A DNA stretch of 64,000 bases, from NCBI GenBank assembly GCA_027484085.1, contig JAIXQF010000004.1, positions 1,022,162-1,086,161 on the forward strand, read 5' to 3'. The position numbers and the translations under genes are program-made. Each line of letters starts with the position of its first letter. The stretch's first letter is position 1. Source of the stretch: Actinomycetales bacterium. GTDB lineage: Bacteria; Actinomycetota; Actinomycetes; S36-B12; UBA5976. Under the pieces are notes generated by a model. It searched no databases. It was not told where the DNA came from and worked only from the letters and a program-made list of their open reading frames with translations. Positions 1 through 6,040 of this stretch are shown here, one piece after another.

Positions 1-2
1 CC

Positions 3-797
3 GATCACATAATCAACGAAATCCTGGATGAAACCGAATCGCAACGTCGAGACACGCATGCCCTGCGCACTCAGGCATCCTTTATTCGAAGCGTCTGCCG
101 TCCGCTTTACACATCTTGGATTGACGAGATCGAGAGCTCGGATGAGAGTGGATTGTTGCCACGTGAATACCTTGAGCGCAAGCAACAAGAGATGATTGAC
201 TTCCCCATTAACTCCGAGTCCGACCTTAGGGATTGGCTTGGCTACATGTTCGATCGCTTCGACAATCTTTCAGATGTGAAAAAGGTGTCAAGTAGGTCTC
301 AGGGTCGAATCAATTCAAGTGCCGTTCGCACCTATCGAAACGCTTGGATGACATTCACTACTCGAAACTTTGACAGCATTTGGCGCGAGATGCAGCGCCG
401 AGCTGAAAACGGAGTAACGCCAAAGAATGTCCGCGATGAGCGATTCAAGCGCCCTCGTGAGTTATCTCGGACGATTGTCCGAATGGCAAGTTCCGAAGGT
501 ATTGATTTGCATCCTGAGAAACCGCCGAAGATCACATCGGTCACAGCTACTCTTTTGGAAAATGGACCAAGTCCGATCAAGCTAACCAAGTCTTGGACCT
601 CTGCGAAGTTTGCTCGCAATGAGATCCAAGCCTGGTTAGCTGATGCGGATGCGATTCTTGGCAAGAACCGAATAGATGTCGCAAGGCTTGATGTAACAGG
701 CACTTCCGGACATGATCAGTTCTTGCTTGAAGAAGCGGAGTTACCCAGCATTTCTCTAATGTTTATTCGTTACCTTGATGCCAAGGCCAAGTATTAG
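3..797 (+). CDS. 5'-truncated protein of unknown function
   Basis: The reading frame is open from base 3 with no stop, so the gene begins upstream of the window; the TTG at 153 is inside the gene and is not a good start. The visible 264 residues are hydrophilic and rich in charged residues, with no signal peptide or membrane segment. I do not recognise a family. The basic middle (around window bases 300-480) could bind nucleic acid, but that is a guess. Its stop overlaps by 4 bases the stop of the convergent phosphatase gene. Codon use looks like that of its neighbours. Confidence 0.75.
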   Translation, partial: DHIINEILDETESQRRDTHALRTQASFIRSVCRPLYTSWIDEIESSDESGLLPREYLERKQQEMIDFPINSESDLRDWLGYMFDRFDNLSDVKKVSSRSQGRINSSAVRTYRNAWMTFTTRNFDSIWREMQRRAENGVTPKNVRDERFKRPRELSRTIVRMASSEGIDLHPEKPPKITSVTATLLENGPSPIKLTKSWTSAKFARNEIQAWLADADAILGKNRIDVARLDVTGTSGHDQFLLEEAELPSISLMFIRYLDAKAKY

Positions 798-1336
798 GCC
801 GCAGAGTTTGAGGACTTATTCTCAACAAACTCTGGAGCCCGCTCCACAAGCCAAGTCACGAAGTGGTTGTTGAACAACGCCATTTTTGAACGCTGCTTTC
901 GGATCAACTTAATCGCATCTGCCGGTTGGTAGCCCGCGTGCATCAAAGTCAGCGCAGTTACCAGGCCAGATCGATTAAGGCCTGCTTGGCAGCGAATCAA
1001 GACTTGCTCACCGGCGTTCCAGCGATCAAATGCCCACTTGGATACGCGCAATAGTCGATCAGTATCGAAATGTTCAACGGAAGCATCAGCAAATCCGTAA
1101 CGCATCTCTTCAACTCCCCAACCCATTGGCTGGGCAAAGGAATACAGCGTCACAACTGCGTCGAATTGGCAGGAATCACCTAGGCCGGGTAGCGGCATTG
1201 AATAATTTACCGTTGCGTCGTCAGCCGTCCCACCCATGAAAAGTCCAGGCAGGATTTCAGCAAACAGTTCGGTTGGGTACTGGTCATCTGAATGCCAGCG
1301 TGGTGCGAACAGGTTATTTATTGGGGTTTTACTCAT
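794..1336 (-). CDS. dual-specificity/tyrosine phosphatase-like protein (paralogue 1)
   Basis: A 180-residue protein with the cysteine-phosphatase signature C-x5-R-S, seen as IRCQAGLNRSGLV near residue 115, followed by a typical helix (LMHAGYQPADAIKLIRKQRS). An upstream Asp that could act as general acid lies in the FDTD stretch. The family removes phosphate from Tyr/Ser/Thr or small phospho-compounds; the substrate is unknown. The start is supported by AGGAG about 11 bases upstream. It is clearly paralogous to the next gene (1413-1928), sharing the GGTAD and AGLNRS blocks, and has its own upstream region (1337-1412) holding the repeated element AAAAATGTCATG. Confidence 0.85.
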   Translation of the reverse strand: MSKTPINNLFAPRWHSDDQYPTELFAEILPGLFMGGTADDATVNYSMPLPGLGDSCQFDAVVTLYSFAQPMGWGVEEMRYGFADASVEHFDTDRLLRVSKWAFDRWNAGEQVLIRCQAGLNRSGLVTALTLMHAGYQPADAIKLIRKQRSKMALFNNHFVTWLVERAPEFVENKSSNSAA

Positions 1337-1412
1337 GGTTTTGGGTTTCTCCTTTAGGTGCGAGTAATTGGTTTAGTGAGAATAAAGCATGGGCATGACA
1401 TTTTTGCCCTAG

Positions 1413-1928
1413 TTATGATCCGCCGAATAGCCAATCAGAAGTATCAAGAGCAAGAAGCCAGCGTTCAAACTCTGGATTATGCATTACCCAAACACTTCGC
1501 TTAGCTCGAATCAGTTCAATTGCATCGTTAGCGGTGTAACCGGCAGCAATCATTACAAGAGTCACCACTAACGCGGAGCGATTAAGGCCAGCTAAACAAC
1601 GAACCAAGATTCGTTTTCCGGCTTGCCAATCGGCATACACATTGGCAACCAAGAAACGTAGGTCATCTACATCAAAGTCAGCGACTTCCCCATCGTGAAA
1701 TGCTTGGCGTAACTCACGAACTTGCCAATCAACCGGATTACTCCAGGCATGCAGTGTCACGACGGTGTCGAACGAGTCTTTTGTAATCTGTGGCTCGATT
1801 TCGGGCATGCCAATCATGTCGTTGTCTGCGGTGCCGCCAATCCAAAGTCTTGGCAGGACTTCAGTCCAAAGATCTTTAGGTGTGAAATCTTCGTAGTTAT
1901 GATCCTCAAACATTGGACGATCATTCAT
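1413..1928 (-). CDS. dual-specificity/tyrosine phosphatase-like protein (paralogue 2)
   Basis: A 171-residue paralogue of the preceding phosphatase. It keeps the active-site loop VRCLAGLNRSALV (C-x5-R-S), the GGTAD block near residue 33 and the C-terminal RAKRS helix. The start ATG shares one base with the stop of the upstream deacetylase gene (TAATG), so the two are almost certainly translationally coupled. Co-expression of a phosphatase with a deacetylase-like enzyme suggests joint control of protein modification or of a small-molecule pathway; the target is not visible in the sequence. Confidence 0.85.
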   Translation of the reverse strand: MNDRPMFEDHNYEDFTPKDLWTEVLPRLWIGGTADNDMIGMPEIEPQITKDSFDTVVTLHAWSNPVDWQVRELRQAFHDGEVADFDVDDLRFLVANVYADWQAGKRILVRCLAGLNRSALVVTLVMIAAGYTANDAIELIRAKRSVWVMHNPEFERWLLALDTSDWLFGGS

Positions 1929-2923
1929 TAGCTCACCACCGATCCGCTAACCAATCCAGTTGCAGCGCTCAACCACATCTGTGGTGTGTAGTTATCTGGT
2001 TCGTAACCACCAGCGCCACCCATCAGGATCGGCAGACTTGGAAAGCTCTCGCGCACCTTACTCATCGCAGCGAACATGCCTTCGGTCTCATAGTTCAAAC
2101 GAGCCAGCGGATCTTCGCGATGGCCATCAGCGCCGGCGGCAACAAAGATCAGGTCTGGCGCAAATTCCGTTGCAAGTTCGATAAATCTCTCGACAGCTGC
2201 CAGTAGTTCAGCATCGCCGGCACCGCCAGCTAGTCCTTCATTGAAAACCAGTTTCTCCGGAATTTCGTGCGCTCCAGTGCCTGGGAAGATTCCCAGTTGA
2301 TGCACGGAAAATGTCAAGATGTTTGGATCATCACTGCATAAGTTCTCAGTGCCATCGCCATGATGTGCATCAACATCCAGGATTGCAACTTTCAAACCCT
2401 TGGACACAGCGACCTTTGCAGCGATTGCAAAGTCGGCAAACACACAAAATCCCGAAGAATGATCGAATTGAGCGTGATGCTTGGCGCCCGGTAAGTGAAT
2501 GGCAGTTAGCGTTTCGCCATTGAGCAAAGCGTCCAGCGCAACCAATGTTCCACCTGCAAAAGTCTGTGCCAGGAGGGCAAGATCTTCGTTTTGGTTATCC
2601 CACTCATCCGTTACCCAGTCTTCGGTAACTTCTTCTACATAGTTCAGTTCATGAACTAAAGTCAACTCTTCAATGGTCGCTAGCCGTGGCGCAACAATCG
2701 AGAGCTTGTCACCAAAGTGGTTCTGCAACTGGCTTAGGCCATTGCTGAATCGGCGGCCTCTAGTGACCGTTAAGTTCCAGTTGTTATAGGAATCATCATG
2801 AATGATTACAGGATTAGTTGTTGTTGCTGACTTGATTTGGGCCACAGCGTTACCTCTTTTCTGAATACCTGCTGCGACCGGGTGCCTAGCAAGTTCGAGA
2901 AAGTTAACAGCCCAACATGACAT
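1928..2923 (-). CDS. histone deacetylase-like amidohydrolase
   Basis: A 331-residue protein of the HDAC/acetoin utilisation/acetylpolyamine amidohydrolase superfamily. Family signatures are visible: GAKHHA (paired histidines), DVDAHHGDGTE (zinc-binding Asp and His), FSVHQ, and AGADGHREDPL near the C-terminus (second zinc Asp). These enzymes are Zn-dependent and hydrolyse acetyl-amide bonds on lysines or polyamines. The start is firm: GAGGTGA lies 4-5 bases upstream of the ATG. It is the first gene of a two-gene operon with the phosphatase at 1413-1928 and is transcribed divergently from the vWA gene. The N-terminal 35 residues are not typical of the family. Confidence 0.85.
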   Translation of the reverse strand: MSCWAVNFLELARHPVAAGIQKRGNAVAQIKSATTTNPVIIHDDSYNNWNLTVTRGRRFSNGLSQLQNHFGDKLSIVAPRLATIEELTLVHELNYVEEVTEDWVTDEWDNQNEDLALLAQTFAGGTLVALDALLNGETLTAIHLPGAKHHAQFDHSSGFCVFADFAIAAKVAVSKGLKVAILDVDAHHGDGTENLCSDDPNILTFSVHQLGIFPGTGAHEIPEKLVFNEGLAGGAGDAELLAAVERFIELATEFAPDLIFVAAGADGHREDPLARLNYETEGMFAAMSKVRESFPSLPILMGGAGGYEPDNYTPQMWLSAATGLVSGSVVS

Positions 2924-3049
2924 TTCTTCACCTCAGATCATTCAGCTCAAGAGTGTGGCCTATTTACAACAGGTATTTTCGAGCACGCTAAAAATGTCAT
3001 GGTCGCGAGGTACCTTGAAACTCCCCAACAGAAAAGGAGTAAGTCCCCC
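2924..3049. promoter_or_regulatory. divergent intergenic region with repeated AAAAATGTCATG element
   Basis: This 126-base region must hold the promoters for the deacetylase (minus) and vWA (plus) genes. At 2990-3001 it carries the 12-mer AAAAATGTCATG, which recurs exactly on the minus strand at 1405-1394 upstream of the first phosphatase gene. A shorter form, AAAATGTCA, is at 4882-4890 before the GIY-YIG gene. From the ATG at 2994 a 19-codon open frame runs to a TGA that overlaps the vWA start (ATGA). A ribosome-binding site AAAGGAG lies at 3033-3039. Whether the element is an operator or a leader-peptide start cannot be decided from sequence alone. Confidence 0.45.
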
Positions 3050-3667
3050 ATGACAAACAGCAACTACACCCACCTTGCACTTGTCGTTGATCGTTCCGGA
3101 TCAATGGCTGACATTAAAGACGATGCCCAAGGCGGCATCAATACCCTCATCGCTGAGCAGTTCGCCGAAGAAGGTCAGCTGACCGTAACTCTTTCTGAGT
3201 TCGACGATCATTTCAATGACGTAGTTCGAATGAGCGGCAAGCCATTTGCCTACAAGCTATCCCCACGTGGCAGCACTGCCCTGCTTGATGCTGTTGGCAA
3301 GGAAATCACTCGAACCGCTCAGGAACTGGATGCTCTGCCTAAGGCACTTCGACCAAGCAAAGTTCTCTTTGTTGTCGTCACCGACGGTCAAGAAAACGCC
3401 AGCAATGAGTTCACGCTCAAGGCTGTCAAAGACAGCATCGAAACCCAGCGCAAAGACCATGGCTGGACTTTCCAGTTCATCGGTGCTGAAGAAGCTGCCT
3501 GGCAAGGTCGCCAGATGGGTATGAACTCTGCTTCATTTAGTCGATCAGATAAAGGTCAACGCGGAGCATACAAATCCATGAATGACTCGATGAAGACCTT
3601 CCGAAAGCAGCCTGGTCAAGGCATTGGCTTTACGATGCCGGATCAAATTCCGGACGACGAAGACTAA
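3050..3667 (+). CDS. von Willebrand factor A domain protein (MIDAS type)
   Basis: A cytoplasmic 205-residue vWA protein with no signal peptide or membrane segment. The metal-ion-dependent adhesion site is intact: DRSGSM (DxSxS) near residue 16, the Thr in GSTALLDAVG, and the Asp in VVTDGQE. Such domains bind partner proteins through Mg2+, as in TerY-like and chelatase-associated proteins. The ATG at 3050 is preferred over the ATG at 2999 because AGGAG lies 10 bases before it and the domain starts at once. It is followed by a strong hairpin and five small genes on the same strand, so the small proteins are candidate partners. Divergent from the deacetylase-phosphatase operon. Confidence 0.85.
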   Translation: MTNSNYTHLALVVDRSGSMADIKDDAQGGINTLIAEQFAEEGQLTVTLSEFDDHFNDVVRMSGKPFAYKLSPRGSTALLDAVGKEITRTAQELDALPKALRPSKVLFVVVTDGQENASNEFTLKAVKDSIETQRKDHGWTFQFIGAEEAAWQGRQMGMNSASFSRSDKGQRGAYKSMNDSMKTFRKQPGQGIGFTMPDQIPDDED

Positions 3668-3679
3668 ATCTGTCTCAAG

Positions 3680-3720
3680 GCAAGGATTGCAGCCATTAGC
3701 CTCTTGGTTGCAATCCTTGC
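3680..3720 (+). terminator. strong hairpin after vWA gene, no T-tract
   Basis: Perfect 12-bp inverted repeat GCAAGGATTGCA / TGCAATCCTTGC (3680-3691 and 3709-3720), extended by four further pairs inside (one G-U), leaving a 9-base loop. No run of T follows, so it may act as an RNA-processing or stability element, or as a partial terminator that lowers expression of one side of the vWA/small-gene unit. Confidence 0.6.
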
Positions 3721-3764
3721 TTCTAGCACCGAAAAGTGATTATAAAAATAATCAAGGAGTAGCA

Positions 3765-3908
3765 ATGGAAAACGAACAGTCGCCCTCTAATTCAGTATCG
3801 CAAGCAGAGCAGTGTGAGCCAGAAGCAGCTGAATCACATTTAGTCAAGCGTGGCAAGGAATACGGACTAACGCCTGAGCAAAGCCAAGCGCTGTCCCTTT
3901 ATCTCTAA
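3765..3908 (+). CDS. small protein with YGLTPxQ...LYL C-terminus (copy 1)
   Basis: A 47-residue acidic protein starting at the ATG at 3765, with AAGGAG 5 bases upstream, an excellent ribosome-binding site. The N-terminal 30 residues are polar and low in hydrophobics (probably disordered); the C-terminus is EYGLTPEQSQALSLYL. The same ending recurs in three genes downstream, although the rest of these proteins differs, so the C-terminal 16 residues are the conserved functional part. The function is unknown: possibilities are a docking peptide for the neighbouring vWA protein, a precursor peptide, or a C-terminal sorting or proteolysis tag. Confidence 0.75.
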   Translation: MENEQSPSNSVSQAEQCEPEAAESHLVKRGKEYGLTPEQSQALSLYL

Positions 3909-3951
3909 CACAAAAGAATTGCCTTAAAGCCCAACCCACACGGAGAACATA

Positions 3952-4134
3952 ATGAACAATGAAAATGAGAATTTGGTGCAAGCCTCAATTGGAGCACCCA
4001 AGCCACAAAAGGTCCACCTCGTAAAGCCACCGAAAAAGCTCAACGAGATGACCGAGGAAGAGCGCCGGGCCTGGGCGAATGCATTAGGCGAAGCGCTTAA
4101 GAAAAAGTTCCCAAAGCAGGAAGTTGAGGACTAA
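3952..4134 (+). CDS. small basic helical protein in the LYL-peptide cluster
   Basis: A 60-residue protein with a purine-rich site (GGAGA) upstream of the ATG. The C-terminal half is a likely amphipathic helix (MTEEERRAWANALGEALKKKFPK); the N-terminal half is rich in Asn, Pro and Lys. It lacks the LYL ending of its neighbours and is the only member of the cluster of this type. It lies between copies 1 and 2 of the LYL family with 2 bases to the next start, so it is probably co-transcribed. No family recognised. Confidence 0.7.
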   Translation: MNNENENLVQASIGAPKPQKVHLVKPPKKLNEMTEEERRAWANALGEALKKKFPKQEVED

Positions 4135-4136
4135 AC

Positions 4137-4307
4137 ATGTCGGATGAAACTCCAGCTGAAATCCCTGAGAACCAGCAAGAGCCTGCCACAGCCGAAGCGG
4201 AATCTAATGAAACAAAAGCAGGATCGACTGTTCCATGTACATCTGCGCGGGCCGAGCGCTACGGACTCACGCCAGAGCAGGCCGAAATGTTGGACTTGTA
4301 TCTCTAG
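4137..4307 (+). CDS. small protein with YGLTPxQ...LYL C-terminus (copy 2)
   Basis: A 56-residue protein read from the ATG at 4137, two bases after the previous stop; GAGGA at 4126-4130 can serve as its ribosome-binding site. The N-terminal 38 residues are rich in Glu, Ala, Thr and Pro and probably disordered. The ending is ERYGLTPEQAEMLDLYL, matching copies 1, 3 and 4. It contains one Cys (residue 34). Reality is supported by the conserved C-terminus and by the tight spacing. Confidence 0.72.
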   Translation: MSDETPAEIPENQQEPATAEAESNETKAGSTVPCTSARAERYGLTPEQAEMLDLYL

Positions 4308-4351
4308 AGCAACACCACGGAACAGATAACAAGCAAAGCAATGAGGTTGAA

Positions 4352-4519
4352 ATGAACAAAGAACAAGACCTAGGGCAGACCGATCCAGAGAAACCGGCAA
4401 CCAGTTCTACTGAGTCATCTGAATCGGATACTTATTCAGATGATCCAGCCTATGCAGCAATGGTCAAGCGGTATGGATTGACGCCGCAGCAGGCCAAGGA
4501 AATGAGCTTGTACCTCTAG
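4352..4519 (+). CDS. small protein with YGLTPxQ...LYL C-terminus (copy 3)
   Basis: A 55-residue protein starting MNKEQ, with GAGG 5-8 bases before the ATG at 4352. The middle is Ser/Thr/Asp/Glu-rich and probably disordered; the ending is KRYGLTPQQAKEMSLYL. Starts and upstream spacers of copies 3 and 4 resemble each other (MNKE start; CAGAT...ATGAGG leader), so these two are probably tandem duplicates. The frame can be extended upstream to an ATG at 4235, but this would overlap copy 2 and is not needed. Confidence 0.75.
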   Translation: MNKEQDLGQTDPEKPATSSTESSESDTYSDDPAYAAMVKRYGLTPQQAKEMSLYL

Positions 4520-4563
4520 CGCGACCCCAACCAGATTGAAACCAACCAGATCATGAGGAACAA

Positions 4564-4734
4564 ATGAACAAAGAAAAACACGTAAGTCAGGTAGATTCCG
4601 AGGAATTGTCGCCTGACGCTCCAGCGGCCAAGAATTTCGAGCAAAACGAGAAATCAAATCAAGAAGATCAACAAATGGCTGATGAGTACGGATGGACTCC
4701 GCAACAGGCCAAGGAATCAACGCTTTATCTATAG
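4564..4734 (+). CDS. small protein with YGWTPxQ...LYL C-terminus (copy 4)
   Basis: A 56-residue protein starting MNKEK at the ATG at 4564, with GAGGA upstream. It is the last of the cluster and ends DEYGWTPQQAKESTLYL; Leu of the motif is replaced by Trp. The N-terminal 40 residues are polar and differ from the other copies beyond the first four residues. A hairpin follows within 2 bases of the stop, which suggests this is the end of the transcript. Confidence 0.75.
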   Translation: MNKEKHVSQVDSEELSPDAPAAKNFEQNEKSNQEDQQMADEYGWTPQQAKESTLYL

Positions 4735-4735
4735 A

Positions 4736-4758
4736 TTGAGCCGGCCTCATCGGCTCAA
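4736..4758 (+). terminator. hairpin closing the small-protein cluster
   Basis: TTGAGCCG / CGGCTCAA, an 8-bp perfect stem with a 7-base loop, directly after the last small gene. There is no clear T-tract. A second weaker stem ATGCCG/CGGCAT follows at 4769-4803. The remaining stretch to 4913 holds no gene that I can see. Confidence 0.5.
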
Positions 4759-4913
4759 GAATCTAAACATGCCGTTGCCTATTTGGTTCATCTGAGCCGG
4801 CATTACTCTAGATTCACGAACCTGGGAAACGCCTAACACTGTAGGTCTTGGCCCAGAATTTGCCCTAAACATCGGCACTTCAAAATGTCACCCAAATGCA
4901 ACACAATAGAGTT

Positions 4914-5951
4914 ATGACATTTGCAGGTGGCGAGATCTATTTCATACGTGAGCGTGACTTGATTAGTAATGAGTTAACGGAATACTTCAAGGTTGGAATA
5001 GTAAGGGAAGGTGGAAAAAACGGACGTAACAGTGAGGACCGTCTCAAGGACCATCAAACTGGAAACCCACGTGAACTTGTTCTAGATGAAGTTTTCAAGA
5101 CACCACTTGCTGAAAAACTTGAGACGATTGTGCAGGCAATTAACGCTGAGGCTGGCATTCGCGGAGAGTGGATGCGGATTCAAGATGGAAACATTGATTT
5201 AATCAAAAGCCAACTAGTTCAGCTCGTAGATGAAGCCAAATCTGCTGGTCCAATTATGACAAACGCAGAAGAGCTGAAGAACAAATCTTCTAACGGCACA
5301 AAGTTGCAAGCAGACGATGACGCTCTAAAGTGGCACGCAGTTTACTCCCGAGCAAATCTTTCAATTGCTTACTATGAGCCAATAGTAAAAAGAATTAACT
5401 CCCTGATTTTAGATGCCATCGAAAAAGGTGAGGATGTCGCCAAGGTCGCGAAAATTCAAGAGAAGAAAATAAGATTCGATCTAGATGAGCACGCGCTTAA
5501 AGCTGCGCATCCGGATATCTATGCACTATTTTTTGAAATTGTGGTCAGCGAACCAACCGGTAAATTTGTTCCAAAAAAGGTCCCAACGGATCAGGATTTA
5601 ATCGACAACGTTCTGATGCCTTTAACTTCCGAAATTGTTCAAGTTGTTGAACGCGTCGAGGCTGGGGAGTTAGGGAAGGTTTCACTTCATAAGCCTTGGC
5701 TTAGCCTTTGGGGGCTGTTGGCGAAAGAATCATGGGATAAAGAGGTAGCTTTAGCCAACTTGAAGGTTATCTGTGGTTTAAATTCTGGAATCGAAGATGT
5801 TTGTACGTGGAATCGCTTGGAAAAGAAGACAGAAAAGTTCAATAAGAGTGCCTTCAAAGAGGCGCATCCAGAACTTTACGAAAAATTCCAAAAAGAGATT
5901 CAGGTAAAGGCTGCGCTGATAGTTGATAAGAATGTTGGATATGCGGATTAG
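4914..5951 (+). CDS. GIY-YIG (T5orf172-like) nuclease-domain protein
   Basis: A 345-residue protein with an N-terminal GIY-YIG-type fold of the T5orf172/Mug113 kind: EIYFIRE (residues 7-13), FKVGI (25-29) and a conserved Arg/His block RLKDHQTGNPREL (43-55), with a Glu in the following helix. Such domains cut or bind DNA. The C-terminal two thirds are unassigned but contain a repeated 26-residue unit (residues 184-209 and 304-329) with the shared core KxAHPxxYxxF. ATG 4914 is preferred to ATG 4896 because the domain starts at once and a weak -10 (CACAAT) lies 6 bases upstream, as in leaderless genes. Precedes the NERD helicase on the same strand. Confidence 0.75.
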   Translation: MTFAGGEIYFIRERDLISNELTEYFKVGIVREGGKNGRNSEDRLKDHQTGNPRELVLDEVFKTPLAEKLETIVQAINAEAGIRGEWMRIQDGNIDLIKSQLVQLVDEAKSAGPIMTNAEELKNKSSNGTKLQADDDALKWHAVYSRANLSIAYYEPIVKRINSLILDAIEKGEDVAKVAKIQEKKIRFDLDEHALKAAHPDIYALFFEIVVSEPTGKFVPKKVPTDQDLIDNVLMPLTSEIVQVVERVEAGELGKVSLHKPWLSLWGLLAKESWDKEVALANLKVICGLNSGIEDVCTWNRLEKKTEKFNKSAFKEAHPELYEKFQKEIQVKAALIVDKNVGYAD

Positions 5952-6040
5952 GTCAATGTCTAGATTCAAAGAATCACAAGTGCATACCTATCCCCTCACT
6001 TGCCATTCAAGTGGTCACCGAGCCAGGACATAATCAATAC

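Noticed and set aside
4235-4351. Upstream extension of the third LYL peptide to an ATG at 4235
   Set aside because: It would overlap the previous small gene in another frame; the ATG at 4352 has its own ribosome-binding site and gives a protein the same size as its paralogues.
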